Below, one piece after another: positions 8,536 through 17,400 of a stretch of DNA of 58,873 nt. Source of the stretch: Candidatus Woesearchaeota archaeon (GTDB lineage: Archaea > Nanobdellota > Nanobdellia > Woesearchaeales > DSVV01); the NCBI GenBank assembly GCA_016192995.1, contig JACPTB010000010.1, positions 1 through 58,873 of the forward strand. Reading direction: 5' to 3'. Each line of letters begins with the position of its first letter. The first letter of the stretch is position 1. The notes below the pieces were generated by a model that was not told the DNA's origin, did no database searches, and worked only from the letters and a program-made list of their open reading frames with translations. The position numbers and the translations under genes were made by a program.

Positions 8536-10359
8536 TTATATAAATTTATGAAGAATTTCACTAACTAATTTACCATCTACGTTGCCTTGGTATCTTTTCA
8601 TCACTAAACCCATTATAGCTCCAACTGGCTTGCCTTTGTTGCTAGCAATAATCTCTTTTATTGCTCTTTCTAACTCAGCTCTTGATATTCCTTTGAATTT
8701 CCCATAATTGACTTCTTTACCTTGAGCATACTGCAAAAAAATCTCTTCAACACTGCTTTTAACTATAGAGCCCTGATTAAGATGCCCTAGTAATAATTTG
8801 ATCTGGGGCTGAGTAATTTTATCAATGTCAACATTGTACTTTCTCTTCACTTCCAATAGCTTAGGCAATAACACTTCAGCAATAAATGCAGGCTTGAGAT
8901 TTTTGTAATGAGCTACACATGTTTCAAAAAATGCAACATCGCCTTTTTTAACTAACAATTCAGCTAAATCATTGCTTAAACCAAGCGTTTCTAATCTTGT
9001 TTGCTTTGCTTCAAGAGTTTCCGGCAAAGACAATAATTTCAAATATTGTTCAGTTATTGGAATTGAAGGAATATCTGTTTCTGGATACATTCTTGCACTT
9101 CCTGGCATTGGCCGCATATATTTTGAAGTTGCTTCCTGCGTTGCTGCGCGAACTTCTGAAATAACACCACTGCGCAATAAATTGATCTGTTCAATAATTA
9201 TTTCAAAGACTATTTTAGCATGGTCATGTTTAACTGCGCTTAAGACAAAAGCATCATCTTTGTTACAAGAAAGTTTTTCCCTGATCACAGCAACTTCTTT
9301 GTCTGTAATACCGAATTTAGGCAGTTCATCTGAATGCACTATTCCTGCTCCAGTTAATAGTTTAGTTTTGTCTGAAATTTCAGTTCCAACACGATGATTT
9401 GGCATTAATTCACTGCCAAATATCCCAGCAAAACATGGGATTTTCAAGCCATAAATTCCTTTCCCCTCTTTGATTGCTTTCTGTAAAAAAGCGCATTGCG
9501 TGTTGGTGAATATTTGCGTTAAGTTTTGAGCAGCTTGTTGTTTGAGCAGAGGAATACGCTGCAACTTTTCAGTTAACGCAAGCATATTCTGCTGGCGTTG
9601 AACCTCGTACTCTACAATTTTAGGAATCAAATGCAAATCCTGTGCGCCTTTGATTTCTACTCGTGGACAGCCTTTAATCGAGATATTAAGGTCCTGTCGA
9701 ATAGTTCCTAAACCACGCTTCACTGCATTAGTTGCCCGAAGCAGCATACCAATCTTTTCTGCTACTTCTTTTACTTGTTCAGGACTATGCATGTCTGGAG
9801 CTGTTGCAATTTCAATTAAAGGAATGCCCAATCTTGAGAGATTGTACACTGCATAATCAGTGTGTTTTTCAATAATTTTAGCAGAATCTTCTTCTAAACA
9901 AATCGTTGGTATTGATACTTTACCAAAACTTGTTTCAATGAAGCCATCAGTGGCTACCAATGCTGTTCTTTGAAAACCTGAAACATTGCTCCCGTCAATA
10001 ACTGTTTTCCGCATAAATTGAATTTCATCAACTACTTTTGCATCCAATAATTTTGCTGCAATTAAACAAGTTTTCAATGCTGTTTTGTTGACTGGATGAG
10101 GCGGCTCTTCATCAATCTCAACAAGACAGGTATTTTTATGGTAAAGATGATAACGATAATATTTTTGTTTTTTTTGCTCATGGGAAGCTGCTATATCAAT
10201 CTCACCAGTTTCTCCTTCAACTGCACGTAATACACGTTCGACTATTGCATCTGGTTGAGCATCAATGATTTCAGTTGGACAAGCGCAGAATAATTTATTG
10301 CCTTCTAACTGCTGATGAATTTCAATGCCTGAGATTAAACCGAGCTGATGGTAGTTCAT
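8536..10359 (-). CDS. gatE: Glu-tRNA(Gln) amidotransferase subunit E
   Basis: 607 aa, the usual GatE length. GatE with GatD converts Glu-tRNA(Gln) to Gln-tRNA(Gln) in archaea. The N-terminal half is the GatB/E cradle (GLISGIEIHQQL, CLVEIDEEPPHPVN, VIDGSNVSGFQRT, IRQDLNISIKG, RVEIKGAQDL). A middle insert (about 265-400) is the AspRS-type GAD domain seen only in GatE. The tail ends in the YqeY-like region (MGLVMKRYQGNVDGKLV). The partner gatD is 10 kb away rather than adjacent. A TATA-like box lies about 27 nt upstream of the ATG. Confidence 0.95.
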   Translation of the reverse strand: MNYHQLGLISGIEIHQQLEGNKLFCACPTEIIDAQPDAIVERVLRAVEGETGEIDIAASHEQKKQKYYRYHLYHKNTCLVEIDEEPPHPVNKTALKTCLIAAKLLDAKVVDEIQFMRKTVIDGSNVSGFQRTALVATDGFIETSFGKVSIPTICLEEDSAKIIEKHTDYAVYNLSRLGIPLIEIATAPDMHSPEQVKEVAEKIGMLLRATNAVKRGLGTIRQDLNISIKGCPRVEIKGAQDLHLIPKIVEYEVQRQQNMLALTEKLQRIPLLKQQAAQNLTQIFTNTQCAFLQKAIKEGKGIYGLKIPCFAGIFGSELMPNHRVGTEISDKTKLLTGAGIVHSDELPKFGITDKEVAVIREKLSCNKDDAFVLSAVKHDHAKIVFEIIIEQINLLRSGVISEVRAATQEATSKYMRPMPGSARMYPETDIPSIPITEQYLKLLSLPETLEAKQTRLETLGLSNDLAELLVKKGDVAFFETCVAHYKNLKPAFIAEVLLPKLLEVKRKYNVDIDKITQPQIKLLLGHLNQGSIVKSSVEEIFLQYAQGKEVNYGKFKGISRAELERAIKEIIASNKGKPVGAIMGLVMKRYQGNVDGKLVSEILHKFI

Positions 10360-10422
10360 ATAATGCTATGATTAATGGTTGTTTATAAAGATTAAGAATA
10401 AAAAAGAGGAAAAAAGAAAATA

Positions 10423-12396
10423 TTATTGCGTGCTGCCCATCATACCTGTTTTAGATGAACCGCCACTTTCCTGCATTGCTGAACCTGAGGAGGAACTTTC
10501 ATCCATCATAGCACCGCTTGATTCACCACCTTTTGCTGCTTCACTTGATTGATCAGCTTGTGATCCAGCTTCTTCTGCGCCTTCAGCTCCTGCTGTTCCA
10601 CTTGATTCCATATCAGGAGATGGATCTGTCCACATTCCTTGAATTGGGAATATTAATGCCTGACTTGGTTTAGCACATGGATGTCCTGCATTTGGATCAG
10701 TGTCAATTGGTTTGCCTTTAAGCGATTCTATGAACTGTGTACAAGTTGGTGACAAACCAGCACAAGCAGCACCTAGTACTTTCCCTTGTTGTGGATTACC
10801 ACTAGTTGGATCTTGATCTGGATTACCACCACCAGCACCTGTTATTATAACAGCAGCTCCAGTCATCTTATCTCCACCAGCACCTTTCTCTTTTTGGCAT
10901 GCTGCTAATTTATCTAAGAGCATATCATTTTCAGATTTCCCTAAAACCCCTGCACTAAAACAACCCATAACATTGTTTGCAAGACTTCCGCATGGATTAA
11001 ATGAGTCTTCATCTGGATTAGAACCTTTACCAGTTTCTTTAGGTGGTGTATTTTTAACCTCTCCCTTATCTTTATTTTTAGGACCAGCATCTCCACCTTT
11101 GCCTTTTGCGTCTGCAGTTGCAGCTTTATTGACATTATCATTAAGTTTTGCACTATCACTAACAGTTCCCGCGAATGTACCACCAACATTACCTGAAAAT
11201 GCATCTCCTTTATACGACCCTGTTGTAGTACTTCCTCCTACTGTTTTACCCCCTACTTCTGTTGTTGTTGTTGTTGTTTCTGTTACTTTACCGGTAACTA
11301 CTCCTCCACCTTCACTACTATAACCATCTGGCGTAAATTTAACAGTTTTTTCAACGGTAGTTTTTGCACTTCCTTTTGTAGTAGTTGTTGTAGATTTTAC
11401 ACTCCAACCAAACGATTTTTCAAGAGCTGCTTTATATGCTGACGTAGCACCTTGTGCTGCATAACCACCGAGTTCACCTAAATTAATTCCAAAACATCCT
11501 TTTGCTTTAACCTCTTTCTTGTCTGGCGCCATACCACCTTGACCAGCAACTGCACCACTACCTGCTTCACCTGAAGTTGCAACTGAACCAGGTGTTCCTG
11601 CTCCTCCACTTGGGCCGCCTGCACCTGGAGGCAAATTTGATCCTGGCTTATTTTTCATTGCGTCTGTTGCGCAACTTACTGTTGACCAAAGATTACCACC
11701 AGACTTGGCACCTTTTGAACCTTTGTCTCCACCCTTGCTTTTAGAGCCTTCAAGTCCAGTACCTTTACTACCTTTTTTACCTCCCGTTGGACTTTGAGGT
11801 AATCCCACAGCCTTTTCTTTTTGAACTTGACCTCTGCCACCAATACCCTCTTTATTTTTTAACATAGCCATAACCCCTTCAGGATCCATTGGCATGATTA
11901 ATTCCTGCGCTGTTAATTCCCTCCCGAGAACAATTTGTTTTAAACTTGGTTCGGCACCTGTCAACCATGCAGACTGTTTAAAATCAGAAGCTGTAAATTT
12001 TTTCTTTCCTGCATTATCATTTACTTTATTTTCAATAAAGCCTTTGACTTTTTTGTTTGTTTCTTGATCAGGTGATGTATGTAATGTTTTACACCACATT
12101 AACCAATCATATTCTCCATCACCAAAATCTATTAACGCTGTATTACTTGCACAAAGACGCTTCCAAAATTCATCTTCACTTAATCCTAAATCCATCATTT
12201 GCTTTTTTAAGAATTCAAACGGTGTTGTACCTTCTTTTTGTTTCGGTGAACCAAGCTGTTGCAAACCTTTTTGAGATTTTACTGCATATCCTGTTGCTTT
12301 CCCAGCAGTATTTGACATCTGAAACATTGCAACCATTGCAACAACACCAACAACAAGAACTAATAATAAACCATAGCTTAATGCTTTTTTATCCAT
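10423..12396 (-). CDS. Large low-complexity membrane-anchored surface protein
   Basis: 657 aa from the ATG at 12396, chosen because GGTGA lies just upstream; the longer frame to 12447 has no such site. One N-terminal membrane segment (KALSYGLLLVLVVGVVAMVA) matches those of other exported proteins in this window. The rest is rich in Gly, Ser, Thr, Lys and Glu, with long repeats of TTTTT-type and GGKGSKG-type residues and a few spaced cysteines. The first 130 residues may hold a folded domain (FWKRLCASNTALIDFGDGEYDWLMWC). It is probably surface-exposed. No enzyme motif is recognised. Confidence 0.75.
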   Translation of the reverse strand: MDKKALSYGLLLVLVVGVVAMVAMFQMSNTAGKATGYAVKSQKGLQQLGSPKQKEGTTPFEFLKKQMMDLGLSEDEFWKRLCASNTALIDFGDGEYDWLMWCKTLHTSPDQETNKKVKGFIENKVNDNAGKKKFTASDFKQSAWLTGAEPSLKQIVLGRELTAQELIMPMDPEGVMAMLKNKEGIGGRGQVQKEKAVGLPQSPTGGKKGSKGTGLEGSKSKGGDKGSKGAKSGGNLWSTVSCATDAMKNKPGSNLPPGAGGPSGGAGTPGSVATSGEAGSGAVAGQGGMAPDKKEVKAKGCFGINLGELGGYAAQGATSAYKAALEKSFGWSVKSTTTTTKGSAKTTVEKTVKFTPDGYSSEGGGVVTGKVTETTTTTTEVGGKTVGGSTTTGSYKGDAFSGNVGGTFAGTVSDSAKLNDNVNKAATADAKGKGGDAGPKNKDKGEVKNTPPKETGKGSNPDEDSFNPCGSLANNVMGCFSAGVLGKSENDMLLDKLAACQKEKGAGGDKMTGAAVIITGAGGGNPDQDPTSGNPQQGKVLGAACAGLSPTCTQFIESLKGKPIDTDPNAGHPCAKPSQALIFPIQGMWTDPSPDMESSGTAGAEGAEEAGSQADQSSEAAKGGESSGAMMDESSSSGSAMQESGGSSKTGMMGSTQ

Positions 12397-12474
12397 GAAA
12401 TCACCTATTTTAAAATAATAATATATTATAGTATAGTTTCTTGACAAGGCGGTATATATATTTTGTGGAATATA

Positions 12475-12628
12475 GTGCGTAATAAGTCTTCTTAAGTTTT
12501 AGCGCCGGTTCAGCTTTTGAAGTTCATATCGATTGGATTTTTCTCTCTGGCACTCCGAAAAATCCCCATTGTAAAGATAGAAGAGCTTCACAAAATAGGC
12601 GCTAAAACCCCAGACTTATATTACGTAC
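12475..12628 (+). repeat. Fold-back repeat, copy 2, with exact 8-bp flanking duplication
   Basis: Type-1 arms: GTGCGTAATAAGTC on the left and GACTTATATTACGTAC on the right. Core stem GCGCC/GGCGC, apical hairpin GGATTTTTC/GAAAAATCC with loop TCTCTGGCACTCC. The eight bases on each side are identical: GGAATATA at 12467-12474 and 12629-12636. This is a clear sign of transposition-type insertion. Confidence 0.92.
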
Positions 12629-12655
12629 GGAATATATTAAAGAAAAACATAACAT

Positions 12656-12740
12656 TACTCCAACTCATACACCACATTCACATTAACCATAACGGTAACA
12701 TCCTGCGGATTAATGGTTGTTGGTTCTGCTGATGCTTCTG
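12656..12740 (-). pseudogene. Duplicated 3' end of the SIMPL-domain gene
   Basis: 12656-12729 is identical over 74 bases to 14101-14174, the last codons of the intact SIMPL gene. The reading frame continues a few codons further with a similar but not identical sequence (AEASAEP against AATAEP), then breaks off. There is no start, so this is a gene fragment. It and the real gene end flank the STAS-like/HATPase pair as direct repeats. Confidence 0.85.
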
Positions 12741-12761
12741 CACATATCTTCTCTAAACAAA

Positions 12762-13073
12762 TTACAAACTAACTGCTTTTATTCTTTTTATGTCAAGTAT
12801 CTGTATTTTATCTTGTGGTTCATTCACTATATCAAACATTTTTCTTACATTTTCAGGAACATTAATCTCACTGATATTCTGTTTCATTATTTTTTTCCTT
12901 GTTATATACTCATGCGCAAAAGAACGTGATATTGATTTTACACCTTTGAAATCTACAGAAATATATTTAGTAGATAACCTTGCAATTTCTTGAAAGAACT
13001 TTTTTGCAGATTCTCTCAGTGCTAAATCTACTGAAATCTTATCTTTGATAATAACTTTAGTTGAGGTGTTCAT
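12762..13073 (-). CDS. STAS-like (DUF4325-type) protein
   Basis: 103 aa. The pattern KKFFQEIARLSTKYISVDFKGV then SISRSFAHEYI fits the STAS-like DUF4325 family, in which SRSFADE-type residues follow a buried strand. Such proteins are usually paired with a GHKL ATPase, as here, and resemble the anti-sigma/anti-anti-sigma switch of bacteria. It starts 17 nt inside the end of the upstream HATPase gene, so the two are translationally linked. Confidence 0.65.
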   Translation of the reverse strand: MNTSTKVIIKDKISVDLALRESAKKFFQEIARLSTKYISVDFKGVKSISRSFAHEYITRKKIMKQNISEINVPENVRKMFDIVNEPQDKIQILDIKRIKAVSL

Positions 13074-13857
13074 ATAAATCCACTTTTGGAGCTGGTAATG
13101 GTATTCTAATGCTTATTAATGTACCTTCTAGTGTATATATCTGTTTAAGTATATATAATTTTTCTAAATTCTTCCCAATATATAAGGCTCCTGCCCTTGA
13201 AACAATTAGAACTTCTCCATTCATGCCCTTAGTGAATATGTCTAAATTAGTACTAAGTCCATATCCTCTGTCTTTACTTTTTGTTGAAAGACCATTAACA
13301 GCTCTTACTATGGCTTCATGATCATTAAAAATTAAACCAGCCTTTTGAAAACTACCTGGAATAGTTATGCCATCATCAAAAAAACAAATCTCTACAAAAC
13401 CTTTCTTATCATAACGTTGCGCCATAACTAAAGCATTATGAAATTCTGAATGTTGATAAATATTATCTACTAACTCACTCACTAAATACTTAAATACGTT
13501 TTCACCACCATATTCTTTGCCATTTTTGTGCAATTTAAAGATAAATTCTAAGATATCTATTACTTTTTCACGTTTATTAGGTAATTGAACACATGGTACA
13601 TAAGATTTATTTTCAAGTTCTTCAATCTTAATAACTCCTCTTACTAAACCCACGTAATTTGCTACATTATGGTTATAAGGCGGTAAATATTTCATCGTTT
13701 GATTTTTCTTTATGAAATCTCCTAATAGCAATAACGTTGTTGGGAAAAGCCAACTGCATGAGCTTAAATCAATTACTTTAGTAGAAGTAGCACGTTCCCT
13801 ATAATTGCAAAACGTAAGATAATTGTTCACTAAATCAGGTACTTGAAGTTCAGGCAT
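13057..13857 (-). CDS. GHKL (HATPase) regulator with N-terminal STAS-like region
   Basis: 266 aa. Residues about 20-50 (STKVIDLSSCSWLFPTTLLLLGDF) resemble a STAS-like strand and helix. Residues about 125-255 are a GHKL ATPase: N-box YLVSELVDNIYQHSE, G1 box FFDDGITIPG, and a later KDRGYGLS glycine box. It is probably a Ser/Thr kinase of the anti-sigma type or a related switch, acting on the downstream STAS-like protein. No sigma factor exists in archaea, so the final target is unknown. Confidence 0.7.
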   Translation of the reverse strand: MPELQVPDLVNNYLTFCNYRERATSTKVIDLSSCSWLFPTTLLLLGDFIKKNQTMKYLPPYNHNVANYVGLVRGVIKIEELENKSYVPCVQLPNKREKVIDILEFIFKLHKNGKEYGGENVFKYLVSELVDNIYQHSEFHNALVMAQRYDKKGFVEICFFDDGITIPGSFQKAGLIFNDHEAIVRAVNGLSTKSKDRGYGLSTNLDIFTKGMNGEVLIVSRAGALYIGKNLEKLYILKQIYTLEGTLISIRIPLPAPKVDLYEHLN

Positions 13858-13902
13858 ACTAAGTTACTGAATTTTCTTATTTAAGAATATTTCTGAATTG
13901 AA

Positions 13903-14064
13903 GGCTCTATAGAAAATCTCGGCATAGCCTCGGTTTTGGTGCCGTGATTATCTCACTTGTTTACAATAAGGAAAAAATTCCTACTGGAACTTCCTTTTTT
14001 CCCACGTACTAATTTGAAGGATAATCACCAGCATGGCACCAAAAACTACATTTTCTACAGAGCC
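13903..14064 (+). repeat. Fold-back repeat, class C copy 1, with exact 9-bp flanking duplication
   Basis: Outer arms GGCTCTATAGAAAAT and ATTTTCTACAGAGCC. Core stems GGTGCC/GGCACC and GTGATTATC/GATAATCAC, with a six-base bulge on one strand. The apical hairpin is GGAAAAAA/TTTTTTCC, whose loop on the minus strand contains GGAAGTTCCAGTAGG. The nine bases TGAATTGAA occur at 13894-13902 and again at 14065-14073. Confidence 0.92.
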
Positions 14065-14099
14065 TGAATTGAATTAAAAAAATAAAAGATCAGTTGGAT

Positions 14100-14873
14100 T
14101 TACTCCAACTCATACACCACATTCACATTAACCATAACGGTAACATCCTGCGGATTAATGGTTGTTGGTTCTGCAGTTGCTGCCATCTCTGCAACAGCAT
14201 ATTTTCGATAGTCATTATAATATACTGGTGTATATCCTGTTGATTGCCCTAAAGAAAGCACTTTTCCCAGATTCATGCCTGCAGCTTCTGCTAGTGTTTG
14301 TGCCCGAGCTTTAGCATCTTTGGTTGCTTCTGCTAATAACTGCAATTCAACTTCTTTCTGCTTTTTATCTGATAATTTGAATTGGATATTATCAACATTA
14401 TTAGCTCCTGCTTTTATGGCAGTATCAAGCACTTTCCCTACAAGCTCAATATCATTGGTAGTAACGACAAGGCGATGGCTTACTTGATAGCCATTATCAA
14501 TGTATTTTTTGGTTTCATAATCCCACTGGCGATCTTGATAGATATTATAATTATCTGTCTGCAAGTTTTTGTCTTTTAAGCCCAATGATTTTAAGTTATT
14601 AATTACCACATTCATCTTTTCTTTGTTTTGCGTTTGCGCTTCAACAACATCTTTATGTTTGGTTTGCACACTAATATAAACAACTGCCTCATCAGGCGCT
14701 TCTTTAGATTCTGCTTTTCCAGCCATATTAATAGTAGAAGTATCTGAAGTTACACCATTACTATTAACGACTGACGGAGTTTTAGTGTACGCCAATATAC
14801 CTAATACCAAAATACCTATCGTTAAAAGCACTACAATCCATTTAATACCAGATTCTTTATTTGTTTCAGTCAT
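14100..14873 (-). CDS. SIMPL-domain (DUF541) protein with N-terminal membrane anchor
   Basis: 257 aa from the ATG at 14873. AGGAGG lies ten bases upstream; the in-frame TTG at 14882 is too close to that site. One membrane segment at about 12-30 is followed by a SIMPL domain (GKAESKEAPDEAVVYISVQT, LKSLGLKDKNLQTDNYNIY, NGYQVSHRLVVTTNDIE, ATKDAKARAQTLAEAAG). SIMPL/DUF541 proteins are periplasmic or surface proteins whose biochemical role is mostly unknown. The final 74 bases are repeated exactly at 12656. Confidence 0.85.
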   Translation of the reverse strand: MTETNKESGIKWIVVLLTIGILVLGILAYTKTPSVVNSNGVTSDTSTINMAGKAESKEAPDEAVVYISVQTKHKDVVEAQTQNKEKMNVVINNLKSLGLKDKNLQTDNYNIYQDRQWDYETKKYIDNGYQVSHRLVVTTNDIELVGKVLDTAIKAGANNVDNIQFKLSDKKQKEVELQLLAEATKDAKARAQTLAEAAGMNLGKVLSLGQSTGYTPVYYNDYRKYAVAEMAATAEPTTINPQDVTVMVNVNVVYELE

Positions 14874-14993
14874 AATGATCAATCCTCCTAGGCTTATAGA
14901 AAGATGTTCATTTATATAAATACTGTTTAGACTCTAGATGGAATTAAAGTTATCGCCACAATATTTAAAAACATACACTTTTTTTCCCAGACT

Positions 14994-16061
14994 ATGGTTG
15001 ATTTTAGCACTATACTTACTCAAACATACTTTGATAATACGGTTTTACAGTATCTCATAGCATTAGGTATAATTGCGGCGGGATATATAGCTGGAAAGAT
15101 TGCTTATTATATTATTAAAAACATTTTAATTAAGTTTGCTGAGAAAACTGAGACCAAGTTTGATGATATTCTTATTAACTCAATTCATGGACCATTAGTT
15201 TTCTTATTATTTGTTATATCCTTGAATATTGCTTATCGCACCTTAATCTTAAGCCAGGGAATATTGACTTTTTTTGAGCGTATAACTTCAGTGTTGGTTA
15301 TAATTAACATTGTATGGTTTTTAATTAAATTCCTTGATGAGATCATTGTCCAGTATTTACAACCCTTGGCTGCTAAAACTGCTTCTGATTTAGATGACCA
15401 TCTTGTTCCGATCTTAAGAAGAATTGTTAAAATCATCTTAGTCATTATTGCCGGCATTATGATTCTTGATGATTTTGGGTATAATGTTAACTCCATTCTT
15501 GCAGGATTAGGAATAGGCGGATTAGCATTTGCTTTTGCAGCAAAAGATGTTCTTGCTAATATGTTCGGAGGAATAACGATCATTGCCGACAAGCCATTTA
15601 AAATTGGGCAGCGAATTAAAATTGACACTTATGATGGCATTGTTGAAGAAGTTGGCCTGCGTTCAACTAAAATAAGAACCCTTGATAAGACTGAAGTGAT
15701 TATCCCTAATCTCAAGTTTACTGACCAAATTATAGAAAATATTACCCGCGAACCTGCTCGAAAAATAAAATGCATCCTTGGATTAGTTTACAGCACTCCT
15801 ACTAAAAAACTAGAGCAGGCAATTGAAATAGTTAAAGATATTATAGAAAAACATAAACTTACTACCAAAAATTATCACGTGTTTTTTGATGAATTTGCAG
15901 CGTATTCACTCAATATAAAAGTTATGTATTATATTAACAGCAAAGACGGCGATGTTATTTTTAGAACACAGAACGAGATTAATTTTGAGATAAAACGAAG
16001 ATTTGAGCAATACAGAATTGAATTTGCCTTCCCTACCCAGACTATTGAGATGAAGAAGTAG
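14994..16061 (+). CDS. MscS-family mechanosensitive channel
   Basis: 355 aa. Several membrane segments (about 18-40, 60-80, 92-110, 138-160) precede the pore helix, with GLGIGGLAFAFAAKDVLANMFGG at about 170-190. The beta domain follows (DKPFKIGQRIKI, GIVEEVGLRSTKIRTLD, VIIPNLKFTD) and then an alpha/beta C-terminal domain. It should release solutes under hypo-osmotic stress. A TATA-like box lies about 28 nt before the ATG. Confidence 0.92.
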   Translation: MVDFSTILTQTYFDNTVLQYLIALGIIAAGYIAGKIAYYIIKNILIKFAEKTETKFDDILINSIHGPLVFLLFVISLNIAYRTLILSQGILTFFERITSVLVIINIVWFLIKFLDEIIVQYLQPLAAKTASDLDDHLVPILRRIVKIILVIIAGIMILDDFGYNVNSILAGLGIGGLAFAFAAKDVLANMFGGITIIADKPFKIGQRIKIDTYDGIVEEVGLRSTKIRTLDKTEVIIPNLKFTDQIIENITREPARKIKCILGLVYSTPTKKLEQAIEIVKDIIEKHKLTTKNYHVFFDEFAAYSLNIKVMYYINSKDGDVIFRTQNEINFEIKRRFEQYRIEFAFPTQTIEMKK

Positions 16062-16109
16062 AACAATTATTAGATTAAATAATTCTATTTTTCCGTAATC
16101 TTTCCGATT

Positions 16110-16187
16110 GTCCAGTGTGAATTTTCGAATAAGGCTAAAAATAGTGAATTCTCCACTTTAAAGCACTCGACACTTTTGCCACTGGAC
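16110..16187. repeat. Structured intergenic element closed by an 8-bp stem
   Basis: GTCCAGTG (16110-16117) pairs with CACTGGAC (16180-16187). Shorter inner pairings such as GTGT/ACAC and AGTG/CACT are possible between them. It lies between the MscS gene and the BRO-N gene promoter. It may be a 3' end structure or a decayed palindromic repeat. Confidence 0.5.
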
Positions 16188-16230
16188 ATGGTGGCGTAGG
16201 ATATATAAAGGCAAAGAGTTTAGTGAAGTT

Positions 16231-17100
16231 ATGGATAAAAATAATGCTTTAGTAGTTTTTCAAGATAAGAAAATACGAAGGATTTGGTATAATGAAGAAT
16301 GGTATTTTTCAGTAATAGATGTTATAGCTGCATTAGAAGCTAGTACTGTACCTAAAAGATATTGGTCTGACTTAAAAACAAAGCTTTCTACTGAAGGTTT
16401 TGAACCGTACGATAATATCGTACAGTTGAAATTACTTGCAGAAGACGGTAAATTAAGAGAGACAGACTGTGCAAATACTAAGAATATGTTCAGAGTCATT
16501 CAATCAATTCCATCTCTTAAAGCAGAACCATTCAAACAATGGTTGGCACAAGTAGGTTATGAACGAGTTCAAGAAATAGAGGATCCAGAGCTTACTCAAA
16601 AAAGAATGAAAGAACTGTATAGGTTAAAAGGATATTCTGATGATTGGATTGAGAAAAGAGTTAGAGGAATTGCTATAAGGCAGGAATTAACTGATGAATG
16701 GAAAAAACGCGGTGTTGAAGAAAGTAGGGAATTTGCCATCTTAACCAATGAAATCAGTAAAGCAACATTTGGCAAAACAGTTGAGGAGTATAAACAATTC
16801 AAAGGATTAAATAAAGGAAATTTACGCGATCACATGAATGATTTAGAATTAATATTTACTATGCTTGGAGAAAGGGTAACTACTGAGATTACTAAAACAG
16901 AAGATACACCTGGATTTAATAAATGTAAAAATGCCAGCCAAAGAGGCGGAAAAGTAGCAGGCAATGCACGAAAAGAAACTGAAAAAGAGTTAAGACGTTC
17001 AATTGTATCTGATGAAAATTATATCTCTGAGTCTGAAAACAAGAAGAAGCTGTTGGTAAAAAATGAAAAGAGTAAGAAGCAAGACAATGCCTCATTGTGA
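16231..17100 (+). CDS. BRO-N / DinD-like phage antirepressor-type protein
   Basis: 289 aa. The N-terminal domain (residues 5-115) fits BRO-N: KKIRRIWYNEEWYFSVIDV, KRYWSDLKTKL, then TDCANTKNMFRVIQSIPS and EPFKQWLAQVGYERVQE. The C-terminal half resembles DinD-like proteins (QKRMKELYRLKGYSDDWIEKR, REFAILTNEISKATFGKTVEEYK). Such proteins are common in viruses and mobile islands. A TATA-like box (GGATATATAAAGG) precedes the ATG by about 28 nt. It suggests a past viral or mobile contribution to this region. Confidence 0.8.
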   Translation: MDKNNALVVFQDKKIRRIWYNEEWYFSVIDVIAALEASTVPKRYWSDLKTKLSTEGFEPYDNIVQLKLLAEDGKLRETDCANTKNMFRVIQSIPSLKAEPFKQWLAQVGYERVQEIEDPELTQKRMKELYRLKGYSDDWIEKRVRGIAIRQELTDEWKKRGVEESREFAILTNEISKATFGKTVEEYKQFKGLNKGNLRDHMNDLELIFTMLGERVTTEITKTEDTPGFNKCKNASQRGGKVAGNARKETEKELRRSIVSDENYISESENKKKLLVKNEKSKKQDNASL

Positions 17101-17260
17101 TTATAGAGGAACTTGTAATAATAAAGCATATGGAGAAGTTTATCCTAGTTTAATGAAAGGAAAACATAAGGATAGCGGATGGAGCTATCTTTGCAGAAAA
17201 CATTATTATCAAGAACAAAAAAGAGTTCATTGGAAACTTCCTGCAGGTGGTCTTGATTAA
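17063..17260 (+). CDS. Small Cys/His protein downstream of BRO-N gene
   Basis: 65 aa from 17063, or 57 aa from a second ATG at 17087. It overlaps the 3' end of the BRO-N gene in another frame. The pattern CDYRGTC ... YLCRKHYYQEQ gives three Cys and a His that could bind zinc. The compact aromatic C-terminus (HWKLPAGGLD) looks like real protein. Function unknown; likely co-transcribed with the BRO-N gene. Confidence 0.55.
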   Translation: MKRVRSKTMPHCDYRGTCNNKAYGEVYPSLMKGKHKDSGWSYLCRKHYYQEQKRVHWKLPAGGLD

Positions 17261-17274
17261 TAGAAAACTACTTA

Positions 17275-17391
17275 TTATTTCTTAAGAACTGGTTCATCTT
17301 CATTGAAATTTTCTTTAAAGAAAATTCTACTTCTTATTTTAGGTTCTTCAGTACAGACATTATCTTTATTTTGTGTTTTAATATTAGGCAT
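17275..17391 (-). CDS. Hidden 38-aa small protein
   Basis: A short frame starting ten bases after the stop of the upstream gene. Its ribosome site GGTGA partly occupies that spacer. The product is charged (MPNIKTQNKDNVCTEEP then KIRSRIFFKENF). It is probably the second gene of a two-gene operon with the membrane protein ending at 17401. Function unknown. Confidence 0.5.
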   Translation of the reverse strand: MPNIKTQNKDNVCTEEPKIRSRIFFKENFNEDEPVLKK

Positions 17392-17400
17392 TTGTTCACC

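Noticed and set aside
10941-11323. Overlapping frames on both strands inside the low-complexity gene
   Set aside because: They arise from the biased codon content of the Gly/Thr-rich gene. The main frame has a membrane segment and ribosome site.
12517-12732. Plus-strand frame reading GFFSLALRKIP, also seen at 23143, 35603 and 57083
   Set aside because: These frames run through the fold-back repeats; the shared peptide comes from the conserved apical hairpin and not from a protein family. Start codons and ends differ at each copy.
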